In this document: piece after piece, positions 16,224 to 25,193 of the stretch
How the letters are laid out: each line of letters begins with the position of its first letter
Numbering within the stretch: the first letter of the stretch is position 1
Assembly: GCA_900543215.1 (NCBI GenBank)
Contig: UQQR01000019.1
Span: 1-33,271, forward strand
DNA from: an uncultured Oscillospiraceae bacterium
GTDB taxonomy: Bacteria; Bacillota; Clostridia; Oscillospirales; Acutalibacteraceae
Direction of reading: 5' to 3'
Length of the DNA stretch: 33,271 bases
Position numbers and translations under genes: made by a program
Notes under the pieces: generated by a model
The model's input: only the letters and a program-made list of their open reading frames with translations
Database searches by the model: none
What the model was told of the DNA's origin: nothing

Positions 16224-18338
16224 CTATCTGTATATAATTTCGTTAATTATTGTAGCAATAAATCCAAGCATCTGCTGAATTATCATCCATACTAAAAAAC
16301 CCACAAATATTACTATTGCCATACCAAATAATGTTAGGGTTGCAGTAGCAAAAAATCTCGAAAAACTAAAATCATGGACAATAATTGTACCAATAGCAAT
16401 TAAGTAAAGAGAGTATACTATCAATATTTTTAGTGCAACATTTAAAAATTCAGCTTCGGATGTAGTCAGTACATTTGTTGCTATAACACTGATTAAATTT
16501 CCAAAAATCATTGGTAAAAGACTGTAGCAGGTTACAATAAACAACTCTTTAATTTTACCAATACCGCCGAATAGTGTGGAAACAGCCCAGTTTACAACTG
16601 TCCACAATACTATTAATCCTACTGTTTTACTTAATACAAACAAAGCGTTAAATGTTGACGGATCAAAATATGTATAGATAAAACCGCCGTGCGTGGTCTT
16701 AGTAACCTCAGTAACAAAATATATTATCAACAAGCTTATAGAAATAAGCAACGAACCCTGATTCTTATATTTAATTGTCGTGTATGTATCAAAAGGATGT
16801 GTAAGAGTTGAAAATACCAACTTAAATTTTGGGTTTTTCCTAAATAAAACAACACGCCTTTTTCGTATTATAAGAACAATGAATACAACAGCAACCGCAA
16901 ATACTGCAACAGCTAAAATAATCCATATAAAATTATTTCTTAAAAAATCATCACGGTAAAATTCAAATGCTTGCTCATATACTTCCCTGTTTGCACCGAT
17001 TTTGGCATACTCCATAGCAGTTTTATAGTCCTCTTGGGTATAGGCGGCCTTCGCCAAATATTTGTAAGCCAACTGATTATTCTTATCTTGGTCCAGTATG
17101 CTCTGCCATTCTCCTTTTGCACCCAAATAATCAGATTTTATACATTTACTTGAAGCAGATTTCACTAAATTTCCGTATTCTGTCGGTTTGAATACTGTTA
17201 AGGAATTTTTATCACTATCAAGAACAAATACACTATCTTCATATGCTTCGATCGCACTTGCAGAAACAAAAGTGCCCCTTTGAGCACCTTCGGTAATACC
17301 GCCGCCGAAAACACAAATCATCTCGTTTTTGGTATTGTATACAAACACCTTTCCGTAGGAAGTGCTTAATGCATAAATATAATCACCGGAAACTGCAAGT
17401 TCAGAAAGATTATTACCCACCCAAAGTCCATAATATTCAATAGAAGCGTTATCATCGGCATAATTAATTTCATTTGAATTAAAAACGTTTTTACCGCCGG
17501 GATTCAATCTTTTTATCTGTCCCTTTGCACTGACTTCTGTGGCACCCGTGGCCGTATAAATGAAGTTTTCATCATCTGAAACTAAATCCGTAAACTGGTA
17601 CGGCAATGCTTTTGTGCTTTGTGACTTTTTCACATCGTTTGTAAACAATCGTGTAAATAATTGCTGTATTGCCTGTGTAACAGTTGAAGTCACTGTATTG
17701 GCACCGTAAAATCCTAAAAATTCATCTTCGGGTGAATACAATATGGCGCCGTAATAAGAACCATCGCTCAAAATGTACACATAACCTCTGGAATCAACCG
17801 TAACTTTTATCGGAATATATCTAAAGTTACTTGGTATAATATTTGAATCAGGCAATAAAAATTCTTTTATGATATTACCGTTTATATCAATTTTCCAAAC
17901 ACAGGAATTTGCACCGCCTGCTATATAAATAAAACTATTTTTGTCTACAAATATTCCCTCAGAGTTTTGAAAATTTACACTTTCTCCTGAAGAATTATGT
18001 ATTTCTGAAATTACGGTATTAAGAGAATAATCTTTATTTAAAACTACTATTTTTCCCCCTTTGCCGTCAAGCAAATATATTTTCCCGTCTTTATCACAGC
18101 ATACGTCAACAAATTGTTCAATATCCGAAATGCCGATATCAAACGGATAAATCACTTCGCTTACATCGAACATTTGCTTTACCTGAACTGCCTTACGATT
18201 TTCTCCTTCAAGACCTTCCCAATAAATATAGCTTTCATAAGGAATTTCATCAATATCTGTGGTTGCCGCAGATACAGAAAAAGTAAAGCATAATATAAAA
18301 ATTAAGCAACTAAGAAATAGATTTGTTATTTTTTTCAT
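16224..18338 (-). CDS. Secreted beta-propeller (NHL-like) plus Yip1-family membrane protein
   Basis: This 704-aa composite membrane protein has no function I can assign. A signal peptide (1-24) leads to an extracellular beta-propeller of NHL-type repeats at about 60-385, visible as recurring blocks such as FVDVCCDKDGKIYLLDG, GIFVDKNSFIYIAGG and VTVDSRGYVYILSDG. A short helical TPR-like stretch follows (NNQLAYKYLAKAAYTQEDYK), then a transmembrane helix (470-491) and a C-terminal Yip1-type domain (505-704) with about five helices, including FSTLTHPFDTYTTIKY, the usual Yip1 entry motif. It lies 7 bases after the first permease pair and 9 bases before the DUF5696-like gene. Position suggests that it assists or senses sugar uptake at the membrane, but this is inference. 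Confidence 0.72.
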   Translation of the reverse strand: MKKITNLFLSCLIFILCFTFSVSAATTDIDEIPYESYIYWEGLEGENRKAVQVKQMFDVSEVIYPFDIGISDIEQFVDVCCDKDGKIYLLDGKGGKIVVLNKDYSLNTVISEIHNSSGESVNFQNSEGIFVDKNSFIYIAGGANSCVWKIDINGNIIKEFLLPDSNIIPSNFRYIPIKVTVDSRGYVYILSDGSYYGAILYSPEDEFLGFYGANTVTSTVTQAIQQLFTRLFTNDVKKSQSTKALPYQFTDLVSDDENFIYTATGATEVSAKGQIKRLNPGGKNVFNSNEINYADDNASIEYYGLWVGNNLSELAVSGDYIYALSTSYGKVFVYNTKNEMICVFGGGITEGAQRGTFVSASAIEAYEDSVFVLDSDKNSLTVFKPTEYGNLVKSASSKCIKSDYLGAKGEWQSILDQDKNNQLAYKYLAKAAYTQEDYKTAMEYAKIGANREVYEQAFEFYRDDFLRNNFIWIILAVAVFAVAVVFIVLIIRKRRVVLFRKNPKFKLVFSTLTHPFDTYTTIKYKNQGSLLISISLLIIYFVTEVTKTTHGGFIYTYFDPSTFNALFVLSKTVGLIVLWTVVNWAVSTLFGGIGKIKELFIVTCYSLLPMIFGNLISVIATNVLTTSEAEFLNVALKILIVYSLYLIAIGTIIVHDFSFSRFFATATLTLFGMAIVIFVGFLVWMIIQQMLGFIATIINEIIYR

Positions 18339-18345
18339 ATATAAC

Positions 18346-19275
18346 CTACCCTTTTATACCTGAGCTACTCATAGATTCAGTAACACTTGACTGAGAAATT
18401 AGATAAACTATAATAGGAGGTACCATCATTATAACTGATACGGCCATGGAACTGCCTGAACGGGCAATTCCCCCTGCGGTTATCTGTGACATAATAGTCG
18501 GTAATGTCTTAAGACTTTCGGTAAAAATTGTACCGTCAGGCACCTGCGACCAAACCCCTGTAAAGAAAAATAAAATAAGCGTAAGGGTTACAGGTGTTAT
18601 AATAGGCACTACAATTCTGCTGAAGGTTTTGGTGAAGCTTGCTCCGTCAATTTTAGCAGCTTCTAAAAGCTCATTCGGAACATAACTGTCGATATACTGT
18701 TTCATCAGGAAAACACCTGTAGCAGAAGGTATATTCGGCAAGATATAAATCCAGTAAGAATTAATAATATTTAAACCCGAATATATTAAATATCTCGGTA
18801 CAGAAAGCGTATATGCACTGAAAAGAAGTGAAAACTGAACCATATAAAATATCTGCTTGCCGTATTTTAAATTTGCCTTTGACAACACAAAAGCCGCCAT
18901 CGCCGCACATACTACATGAAGAAAGGTTGCCGTAACACTTACAAAAATGCTGTTGAATATATATCGTGTTATAGGTACCTTTAATGAAGATAAAAGATCG
19001 GGTAAAACTGCAAAGTTTTCCAAAGTCGGTCTGTGAACAAAAAATCGAGGTGGAAAAATAAGTAATTCATCTAACGGCTTAAAAGCTGTACAAACACAAT
19101 AAATCAGCGGTAAAACTGAGAATAAGCCTAATGTGATTATAAAAAATAAGTAAAAAAATGTTGAAACCTTCGAGCGAGTAAATCTTTTAAGCTGAACACG
19201 CGAAGTTCGATTTCTTGATTTTTTAGGCCCTTTTTTTGCAGAAAAAAGAGTTTTTCTTATTGCTTGCGAACTCAC
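18346..19275 (-). CDS. Carbohydrate ABC transporter permease, MalG type (first pair)
   Basis: This 309-aa membrane protein of the MalG class has about six helices and a basic N-terminal tail of some 35 residues before the first one (FFYLFFIITLGLFSVLPLIY). The EAA loop ELLEAAKIDGASFTKTFSRI is canonical. The start is a GTG at 19275, overlapping the TGA of the upstream permease as GTGA and preceded by GGAGG at nine bases, so translation is coupled. It pairs with the MalF-type gene just upstream and probably receives substrate from the 949-aa binding protein. No ATPase is encoded nearby. Confidence 0.88.
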   Translation of the reverse strand: MSSQAIRKTLFSAKKGPKKSRNRTSRVQLKRFTRSKVSTFFYLFFIITLGLFSVLPLIYCVCTAFKPLDELLIFPPRFFVHRPTLENFAVLPDLLSSLKVPITRYIFNSIFVSVTATFLHVVCAAMAAFVLSKANLKYGKQIFYMVQFSLLFSAYTLSVPRYLIYSGLNIINSYWIYILPNIPSATGVFLMKQYIDSYVPNELLEAAKIDGASFTKTFSRIVVPIITPVTLTLILFFFTGVWSQVPDGTIFTESLKTLPTIMSQITAGGIARSGSSMAVSVIMMVPPIIVYLISQSSVTESMSSSGIKG

Positions 19276-20201
19276 TTATTCTTACCTCCGTTTCTTGAAT
19301 TTAATGCCCTGCCGATTATTAGTCTTGTTGCAAACATAATTATGAACAATACTACCGAAAGCGCAGAAGCATACCCCATTTCAAACTTTACCGTACCCAC
19401 ATCCTGCATATATTGAACCAACATATCCGCAGAATACTCAACGCTGGGGTAGCCTGCCAATGCGGCTGATATTGATCCGGCAGAAAAGCTGCTTTGTATT
19501 TGCATAACTGCACTGAACAAAAGCATACTTCCCATTGATGGAAGAGTTATGTACCAAAGCTCTTGCCAACGGTTTTTTATACCGTCTATGGCTCCTGCCT
19601 CAAATAATTCAGCGTTAATATTCTGAAGACCGGCAACATTAGCCAAAAAGGAAATGCCCATATTTTGCCACAGTTGTACAACAATTACTATTGTCATTAC
19701 ATATCTTGCATCCTGCAACCACAATATAGGCTCAGAAATAAGTCCTGTTGAAATAAGTATATTATTAATATAACCATAGGAATCCGAAGAAAACATTACC
19801 TGCCATATATAATATGGGTTAGCCACAAGTGTAGGTGCATAGAACAAAAACATAAGCAATGTGCGCACACGCGGACTGAATTCATTTACAAACCAAGCAA
19901 GTACAAAAGAAATTATAAAACCCAACGGTCCTGTTATAATTGCAAACAGCACAGTATTTTTTATTACAATCTTAAATATTTCATCATCAAGCATCATTCG
20001 TTCATAATTGCCGAAGCTAATAAATTTCAAAGGTGAAATTAAATCAAAATTGAAAAAGCTTAAAACAAAAGAGCAAATAATAGGAAGAACAACAAAGAGT
20101 ATAAAAAGGCTTAAAAAAGGAAAAAGCATTAAATATACAGGAAGTCTGTTCTTAATATGGTATTCATTCAATTCGCTTTTTTTAATTTTATTATGAGCCA
20201 T
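19272..20201 (-). CDS. Carbohydrate ABC transporter permease, MalF type (first pair)
   Basis: This membrane permease of 309 aa from its likely start is of the MalF/UgpA class. The first helix covers VYLMLFPFLSLFILFVVLP, and the EAA loop reads ELFEAGAIDGIKNRWQELWY. I place the start at the ATG at 20201 (MAHNKIKKSEL), which follows GGAAGGAAG and lies 16 bases after the stop of the 949-aa binding protein. The frame is open 29 codons further upstream, but those codons lie inside the preceding gene. It forms the channel with the downstream MalG-type permease. Confidence 0.88.
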   Translation of the reverse strand: MAHNKIKKSELNEYHIKNRLPVYLMLFPFLSLFILFVVLPIICSFVLSFFNFDLISPLKFISFGNYERMMLDDEIFKIVIKNTVLFAIITGPLGFIISFVLAWFVNEFSPRVRTLLMFLFYAPTLVANPYYIWQVMFSSDSYGYINNILISTGLISEPILWLQDARYVMTIVIVVQLWQNMGISFLANVAGLQNINAELFEAGAIDGIKNRWQELWYITLPSMGSMLLFSAVMQIQSSFSAGSISAALAGYPSVEYSADMLVQYMQDVGTVKFEMGYASALSVVLFIIMFATRLIIGRALNSRNGGKNK

Positions 20202-20217
20202 ATACTTCTTCCTTCCG

Positions 20218-23067
20218 TTATTGATATTCGGCAATTTTTCTTTGTATCTCGTTATTGGCCGACTTTGACCATTTAACCATAGCATCATTAGGAGTACTTT
20301 TACCGTTTACAACCTCTAAAAACGCCTGATCCAAAGAGCGGGCTAAATGATAGCTTCCCGGCAATTCGGGAATTTCAACAACCTTTTCCCATTGCTTAAA
20401 TAGTATCTCCCTGTCTCCCGCGTTCCAGGAATAATTGCCCAAAGCCTCAACGGTCGAGGTTGCAATTCTCGCAGTAGGACCTAATATTGATTCCAAATTC
20501 TGTGAATATCTTGTTTGAATTTCCGCAGAAGTCCACCACTTTAGAAATTCCCAGGCTTCAGCCTTGTTATCTGATTTATTAAGTATACAGCAACCACTTC
20601 CTGAGCCGCACTGTGAAATATTGATTGTCCCGTCCTCCTGAACTGTACCGGGTATAGGAGCAATTCCCCATTTACCGTCAATCTCAGTAGCCGCTGCTTT
20701 AAGTGTGTTATACTGAGTATAGGACGCGATTCCCAGCGGAGTAACACCCAAACGGAATCTGTTATAGAAATCGGCCGTTACAGGGATTTTATAATCCGTA
20801 TAGAATTTTGTATACCCTTCAAACACATTAATTGCATCCTTTTCTCCAAGTAAATTTGCATTTCGGCTTGAATTATAAACCTGAAGATTGTTTTGTGTTA
20901 AAAGTGTTGCAAAAAGATTGAGCTGTCCTATACTACCGGTAATACCGGTAGGCTTTACATACGGAAAATATGCATTCATATTATTTCGCTGAATTATCGC
21001 AAGAACCTCACCGAATTCTTCCCAGGTTTCAGGAACTTCGACATCTAACTGTTTAAGCACATCGGAACGGTAAAACATTACATAAAAATTTTGCGTATCC
21101 GGAAGTGCATAGCAATTACCGTTGTAAATATATGGCACTTCCGCACCATCGGCAAACCTAGTTAAGACCTCATTGAAATCATTAAAATTGTTAAGTGGAT
21201 AAAGCGCTCCGCGCATAGCGTAGTTTACAGGCGTAGACCTATCCATATGTAATACAATATCCGGCTGATTATTAGTTAAAATACCTTGTATTATAGAAGT
21301 ATTCACAAGTTCAAACTGAACCTCTATTCCGGTATTCGGAGTAAAGCTTTCCTGTATCAATGAGCTTAAAACCTGAGCTTGATCATTACCCCAGTTAATC
21401 CAGAGCTTTATTGACTTCTCACCCTTGCTTTTTTGGGATGAATAATCCTCTGTAAAAGAATAAATAAAGCGTTTTATATGAAAACTTATCCATTCAAAGG
21501 GATTATGCTCGGATTTTTCAATATCCTCGTCAGGAGAAGTAATATATATTTTATCAAGCGATAAAGACATATCCTGCAGCTCGCTTAAAGACGCGCTAAG
21601 GGAAACATATTTTGAATAATATTCACTTATATATGTGTGTGCAAGATAATTTTTTGCAAGCATTTGCTTTATTATTTGAGCCATACTTTTAAGCACACTT
21701 GTGTATTGTGTTGTTTTTGAACCGGAAGCCGCTTCAAGCTCGTCGGCAAGAGTTAACAGTTCTAATTCCTGTGTAGTTAAAACCTCTTTAAGCTCGGGTA
21801 TTTGCTTAAACAACTCATAATCACGGTTTGGATCGGGACTTTCACCTGTTATCATTGAAATATTTAAATATTGCTGTCCTAAAATTGATACAATATTCGA
21901 TAATCTCCTGTAAAAATCAGCCATAACACCAAGTGTTACAGACATCGAAACAGTATGATCTCCCTTTTCAAGATAAATCAAATAAGGCTCATCACTATTG
22001 TTCGCAAAAATCTTTTTCTTCCACCCCGAATTATAAGCAAAAGCAATTGAAGATGCTTCACTAAACGGAGTTTTCCCATCAATTTTAAGCCATCTGTAAA
22101 CCGATCCGTTCATAACATAAGATTGCTTATATGAAAACCCTAACTTATACAATCCGGATTTACTTGTATGAAATTTCCATGTGATTTCGTCGCCGGGTGA
22201 GTTCCAGTTTTCACCGCCGATATAATTAACAACACTTGTGGTAGTGCTTTTTGGACTTACATTAATCGAATTACTGTCTGACTTTGCCGTAAGCGAATTA
22301 GAGGTTTTAAGCATCGAATTTTCCGCCTCTAAAATCAAGGGGTCGCCATCATATTTGGTATATCCGTTTGAAATGTAGGATTGCTTTATTTCCTCATATG
22401 GGCTCAGCCTTTCCGGAGGAACAAAAGACAGCTTTTCAATTGAAAGACCTTCCTCCAGTAAAAGTATTTCTATCTCATGCGTACCCTTAGATAAATAAAA
22501 TTCAAACGGATATATGTATATTCCATCATCATCAAAAAGGGTGCACTCAACAGCATTATCGGCTTGAATTTGCTCGCTAGTAAACTCATTCCCCTTAGAA
22601 TCCGTACGCCATTCATACGAGGAATCCTTCCAATTCCTATAACAAGCTATGCTTTCTGCTTCGGAAAAGGGATATGTGCCGTCAATTTTAACACCTATTT
22701 TAATATCAGAAGTTCCGGTATCCTGAGGATAATATACAAGCTTTAAATTATATAAAGCTTCTTGACTTGTATTAAATCTGAATTTAGCAGTATTCTTATT
22801 TTCCTTTAGTACAACTAAACCGTTTGCTGTTTCAGCGTTACTTGACGATACCAAAGCAGATGCATCAATATCAATGCTTTCAGTAGCATAATTTTTTTCG
22901 CTATTTGCATTTTTATAGCTTAAATAATTAGAATCAGAAACTTCACTAATGTCTATTTTATGTGAACCTTCAGCGGATTCGGCTACAACAGGTACATAAG
23001 CAGATACTGATATAACTACAAGCAAAGAAGACAATAAACAAAAAACTGACTTAATAAACTTTTTCAT
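20218..23067 (-). CDS. Large extracellular solute-binding protein with N-terminal carbohydrate-binding modules
   Basis: This 949-aa secreted sugar-binding component is more than twice the usual length of about 420 aa. A signal peptide (1-30) lacks a lipobox cysteine. Two jelly-roll CBM-like modules follow (about 35-215 and 240-385). They share the repeated element KIDGTYPFSEAESIACYRNW / KIDGKTPFSEASSIAFAY. A helical spacer spans about 390-560. The type 1 solute-binding fold runs from KSIKLWINWGNDQAQVLSSL (about 565) to the C-terminus, with DIVLHMDRSTP, LPDTQNFYVMFYRSDVL and VPETWEEF as family landmarks. A GAGGT ribosome binding site precedes the ATG. It heads the transport cassette, directly before the first permease pair. 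Without lipid anchor or C-terminal membrane segment, how it is retained at the cell is unclear. Confidence 0.85.
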   Translation of the reverse strand: MKKFIKSVFCLLSSLLVVISVSAYVPVVAESAEGSHKIDISEVSDSNYLSYKNANSEKNYATESIDIDASALVSSSNAETANGLVVLKENKNTAKFRFNTSQEALYNLKLVYYPQDTGTSDIKIGVKIDGTYPFSEAESIACYRNWKDSSYEWRTDSKGNEFTSEQIQADNAVECTLFDDDGIYIYPFEFYLSKGTHEIEILLLEEGLSIEKLSFVPPERLSPYEEIKQSYISNGYTKYDGDPLILEAENSMLKTSNSLTAKSDSNSINVSPKSTTTSVVNYIGGENWNSPGDEITWKFHTSKSGLYKLGFSYKQSYVMNGSVYRWLKIDGKTPFSEASSIAFAYNSGWKKKIFANNSDEPYLIYLEKGDHTVSMSVTLGVMADFYRRLSNIVSILGQQYLNISMITGESPDPNRDYELFKQIPELKEVLTTQELELLTLADELEAASGSKTTQYTSVLKSMAQIIKQMLAKNYLAHTYISEYYSKYVSLSASLSELQDMSLSLDKIYITSPDEDIEKSEHNPFEWISFHIKRFIYSFTEDYSSQKSKGEKSIKLWINWGNDQAQVLSSLIQESFTPNTGIEVQFELVNTSIIQGILTNNQPDIVLHMDRSTPVNYAMRGALYPLNNFNDFNEVLTRFADGAEVPYIYNGNCYALPDTQNFYVMFYRSDVLKQLDVEVPETWEEFGEVLAIIQRNNMNAYFPYVKPTGITGSIGQLNLFATLLTQNNLQVYNSSRNANLLGEKDAINVFEGYTKFYTDYKIPVTADFYNRFRLGVTPLGIASYTQYNTLKAAATEIDGKWGIAPIPGTVQEDGTINISQCGSGSGCCILNKSDNKAEAWEFLKWWTSAEIQTRYSQNLESILGPTARIATSTVEALGNYSWNAGDREILFKQWEKVVEIPELPGSYHLARSLDQAFLEVVNGKSTPNDAMVKWSKSANNEIQRKIAEYQ

Positions 23068-23093
23068 AAATACCTCAATTATACAATTGACAT

Positions 23094-23127
23094 CACAGTA
23101 AATAATACACCGGCATTATTTACTGTG
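23094..23127 (-). other. Intercistronic 13-bp perfect hairpin before the 949-aa binding-protein gene
   Basis: cacagtaaataat (23094-23106) and attatttactgtg (23115-23127) pair perfectly around an 8-base loop, nine bases after the stop of the GH16 lipoprotein gene. No U-tract follows on the minus strand, so it may act as an mRNA-stability or processing element. A TATAAT lies at 23078-23083, but I see no good -35 box. Confidence 0.5.
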
Positions 23128-23135
23128 ACAAGGAA

Positions 23136-25058
23136 TTACTTATTTCTGAATGCTAATTTCTGACCGGGCTTTTGGAAAAGATGGAAATACTCAACAATAT
23201 ACTCATTCGTTTCATTCCAATAGCTTAAGCCCGGAATAGCTGCATTGGAAAATGTATACGGAACGGATCCATGTGCACCGGAACCGCTTGATTTGAAATC
23301 AACACACAAAGAAATTCTAAGATATACCAACTGACGTATTGCCTTGCTCAAATCTTCATTGTTAGAATAATCAACCGAATACAATACCCTTCCGTCGCAA
23401 ATCATTGAATACTGATTTTCGTCCCATTCCATACCGATAGTATGGTAATATTTGTTAAATTCGCCGTCTTGAAGTACATACCAGGTAAATTTATCCTTTG
23501 CGGATTCACCAAGATTAGTTGAAACGCCGTTATAGCCGCTAAAACCATCAGCACCCGGCCACTTTAAGCAGGACATTTTTATTGCGTCATAGTCGGCTCC
23601 GCTCTCAAAGAAGTCAAATTCCGTATAGTGCGAATTTGCATTACTTCCTACTGCCCAAAATCCCGCCCAAAAACCGGGACCCATAGGTATTCTTGCACTG
23701 ATTTCAATTAATCCGTACTGAAACCAGAAATTATCAGATGATGTGACATTGAATCCCCAGTAATCAGTATCAGTATAAGTGCCTTTACCTACCAGCTTTC
23801 CGTCCCTTAAAGAAACATTTGCTGAAGACCGCCCTGAATCTTTGGGATATACAGACCATAAGCCATCATTGCCAACTTTTCTTTCTTGAGGCTCATCTGT
23901 AGCCTTCCAAAACTTTGTATTTAAGGTATCGCCTTCAAATTCATCGCTTACCGTCAGGCGATAATAATTATCATATTCCTTACTCTTAATAGATTCGGTA
24001 TAAGAGCCCTTAATTACTTCACCATTTTTAAGTGATTTTCCGGATTTTATAATGTTAATAAACTGAAGTACCGCCATTGCAGTTGAATAATCGTGTCCGC
24101 CCTCAAGGTATACCTTATTGCCTTTTACAGTAATCTGCCACTTGTCGGGATCGGTAATATTAGCAGCTGAACCACGGTTTGTGGGCCCTACCAGTATTTC
24201 ATATGCACTTTCGGCTTCCTTATCGGTTTTAACATCTACAACCGCTGAATTATATCTCAATAAAGCAGACGATACATCGTCCAATTCTCTGCCCACAATA
24301 TAAGAAAGATTATATTTAGGCATAATGATTTTATAATTATTAAGACTTGTATTGCCGTTAATTGAAAAGCTGTTACTCATATCATGCTTATACTTATAGC
24401 AATATTCCGAGGTAATAATTGCACCAAGCGACGAACAGAATTTTTCAATAAAATAGTTCACGGCATATTCAATTGCGACATTGCTTCCGCCGACAATAAA
24501 AATTTTGTCCCCAACCACCTTAATAGTCCAGTCGTTAAGGTGCTTCTCACGGAAATTTACAATTTCATCGTAAATTTCCTTGTATCCTTCGCGGTTGGTT
24601 TCGCCGACGCAAACCTCCATAATGCCTTTTCTTTCAACAACTGAATCGGGCTTATATTCTATAGTTACCTCAAGGCGCTCTTTGATTTCAGCCTTAATTT
24701 TAGAAGCATATCCTATAATTTCATTAGACGCATTAGCGGGACGTATTACCCTAAAAACAGCGTCACCTTTTTTTGTATATAGAGGTATTTCTGTACCTGC
24801 AAGAACTTCTCCGTCATTTAATACAGGCACCTTCTCTTCAACATACTCTGTTCTTGTTGTTATATTAGAACCTGAAGATGTATTTGAGCTTTCATCATCA
24901 GGAACTGCTGTGCTGTCGTTATCGCCGCTGCCTGAATTATCGGAAGTGGTTGGCTTTTTGGTAGTAGAACTTGTGCCTATAGGTTTTTTCCCACAAGCCG
25001 ACAATAAGCTTAAAACAACCGATAAGCAAAGAATAATAGACAATATTCTATTTTTCAT
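23136..25058 (-). CDS. GH16 endo-glycosidase lipoprotein with two glucuronidase-N-like domains
   Basis: This 640-aa surface enzyme is predicted to cleave beta-linked polysaccharide or glycan internally outside the cell. The signal peptide ends in lipobox LLSAC (Cys22), followed by a Ser/Thr/Asp-rich linker (25-75). Two related domains follow, each with the pattern VGxTNR (VGETNR at 151-156, VGPTNR at 290-295) and a later WTIKVVGDKIFIVGGS-type strand. This resembles the N-terminal domains seen before GH67 and GH20 catalytic domains. The GH16 domain covers about 365-640. The catalytic motif is TEFDFFES, with E480, D482 and E485 in the ExDxxE form found in laminarinase-, agarase- and endo-galactosidase-type members rather than lichenases. 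The true substrate cannot be read from the sequence. It lies between two hairpins, upstream of the transport cassette. Confidence 0.85.
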   Translation of the reverse strand: MKNRILSIILCLSVVLSLLSACGKKPIGTSSTTKKPTTSDNSGSGDNDSTAVPDDESSNTSSGSNITTRTEYVEEKVPVLNDGEVLAGTEIPLYTKKGDAVFRVIRPANASNEIIGYASKIKAEIKERLEVTIEYKPDSVVERKGIMEVCVGETNREGYKEIYDEIVNFREKHLNDWTIKVVGDKIFIVGGSNVAIEYAVNYFIEKFCSSLGAIITSEYCYKYKHDMSNSFSINGNTSLNNYKIIMPKYNLSYIVGRELDDVSSALLRYNSAVVDVKTDKEAESAYEILVGPTNRGSAANITDPDKWQITVKGNKVYLEGGHDYSTAMAVLQFINIIKSGKSLKNGEVIKGSYTESIKSKEYDNYYRLTVSDEFEGDTLNTKFWKATDEPQERKVGNDGLWSVYPKDSGRSSANVSLRDGKLVGKGTYTDTDYWGFNVTSSDNFWFQYGLIEISARIPMGPGFWAGFWAVGSNANSHYTEFDFFESGADYDAIKMSCLKWPGADGFSGYNGVSTNLGESAKDKFTWYVLQDGEFNKYYHTIGMEWDENQYSMICDGRVLYSVDYSNNEDLSKAIRQLVYLRISLCVDFKSSGSGAHGSVPYTFSNAAIPGLSYWNETNEYIVEYFHLFQKPGQKLAFRNK

Positions 25059-25136
25059 AATTTTTTCTGCCTTTCCACAAAATATCCATTAAATAATTGT
25101 AAAATCGTATAACAGATATATCGTTTAATGATTGTT

Positions 25137-25176
25137 AAAAATCGGCTTGCATATTTTCACTATAAATATGCAAGCC
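25137..25176 (-). terminator. Rho-independent terminator after the 1074-aa surface protein gene
   Basis: GGCTTGCATATTT and AAATATGCAAGCC form a perfect 13-bp stem with a 7-base loop, followed on the minus strand by GATTTTTAAC. It starts 18 bases past the stop codon, so it probably limits read-through into the GH16 lipoprotein gene. Confidence 0.7.
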
Positions 25177-25193
25177 AAAGCGATGCATATAAG

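Noticed and set aside
20202..20288. 29-codon N-terminal extension of the first MalF-type permease
   Set aside because: It lies inside the end of the binding-protein gene and lacks a ribosome binding site, while the ATG at 20201 has one.
24580..25092. A 170-codon plus-strand open frame
   Set aside because: It lies wholly opposite the GH16 lipoprotein gene, has no ribosome binding site and no recognisable domain. Codon bias of the real gene explains it.
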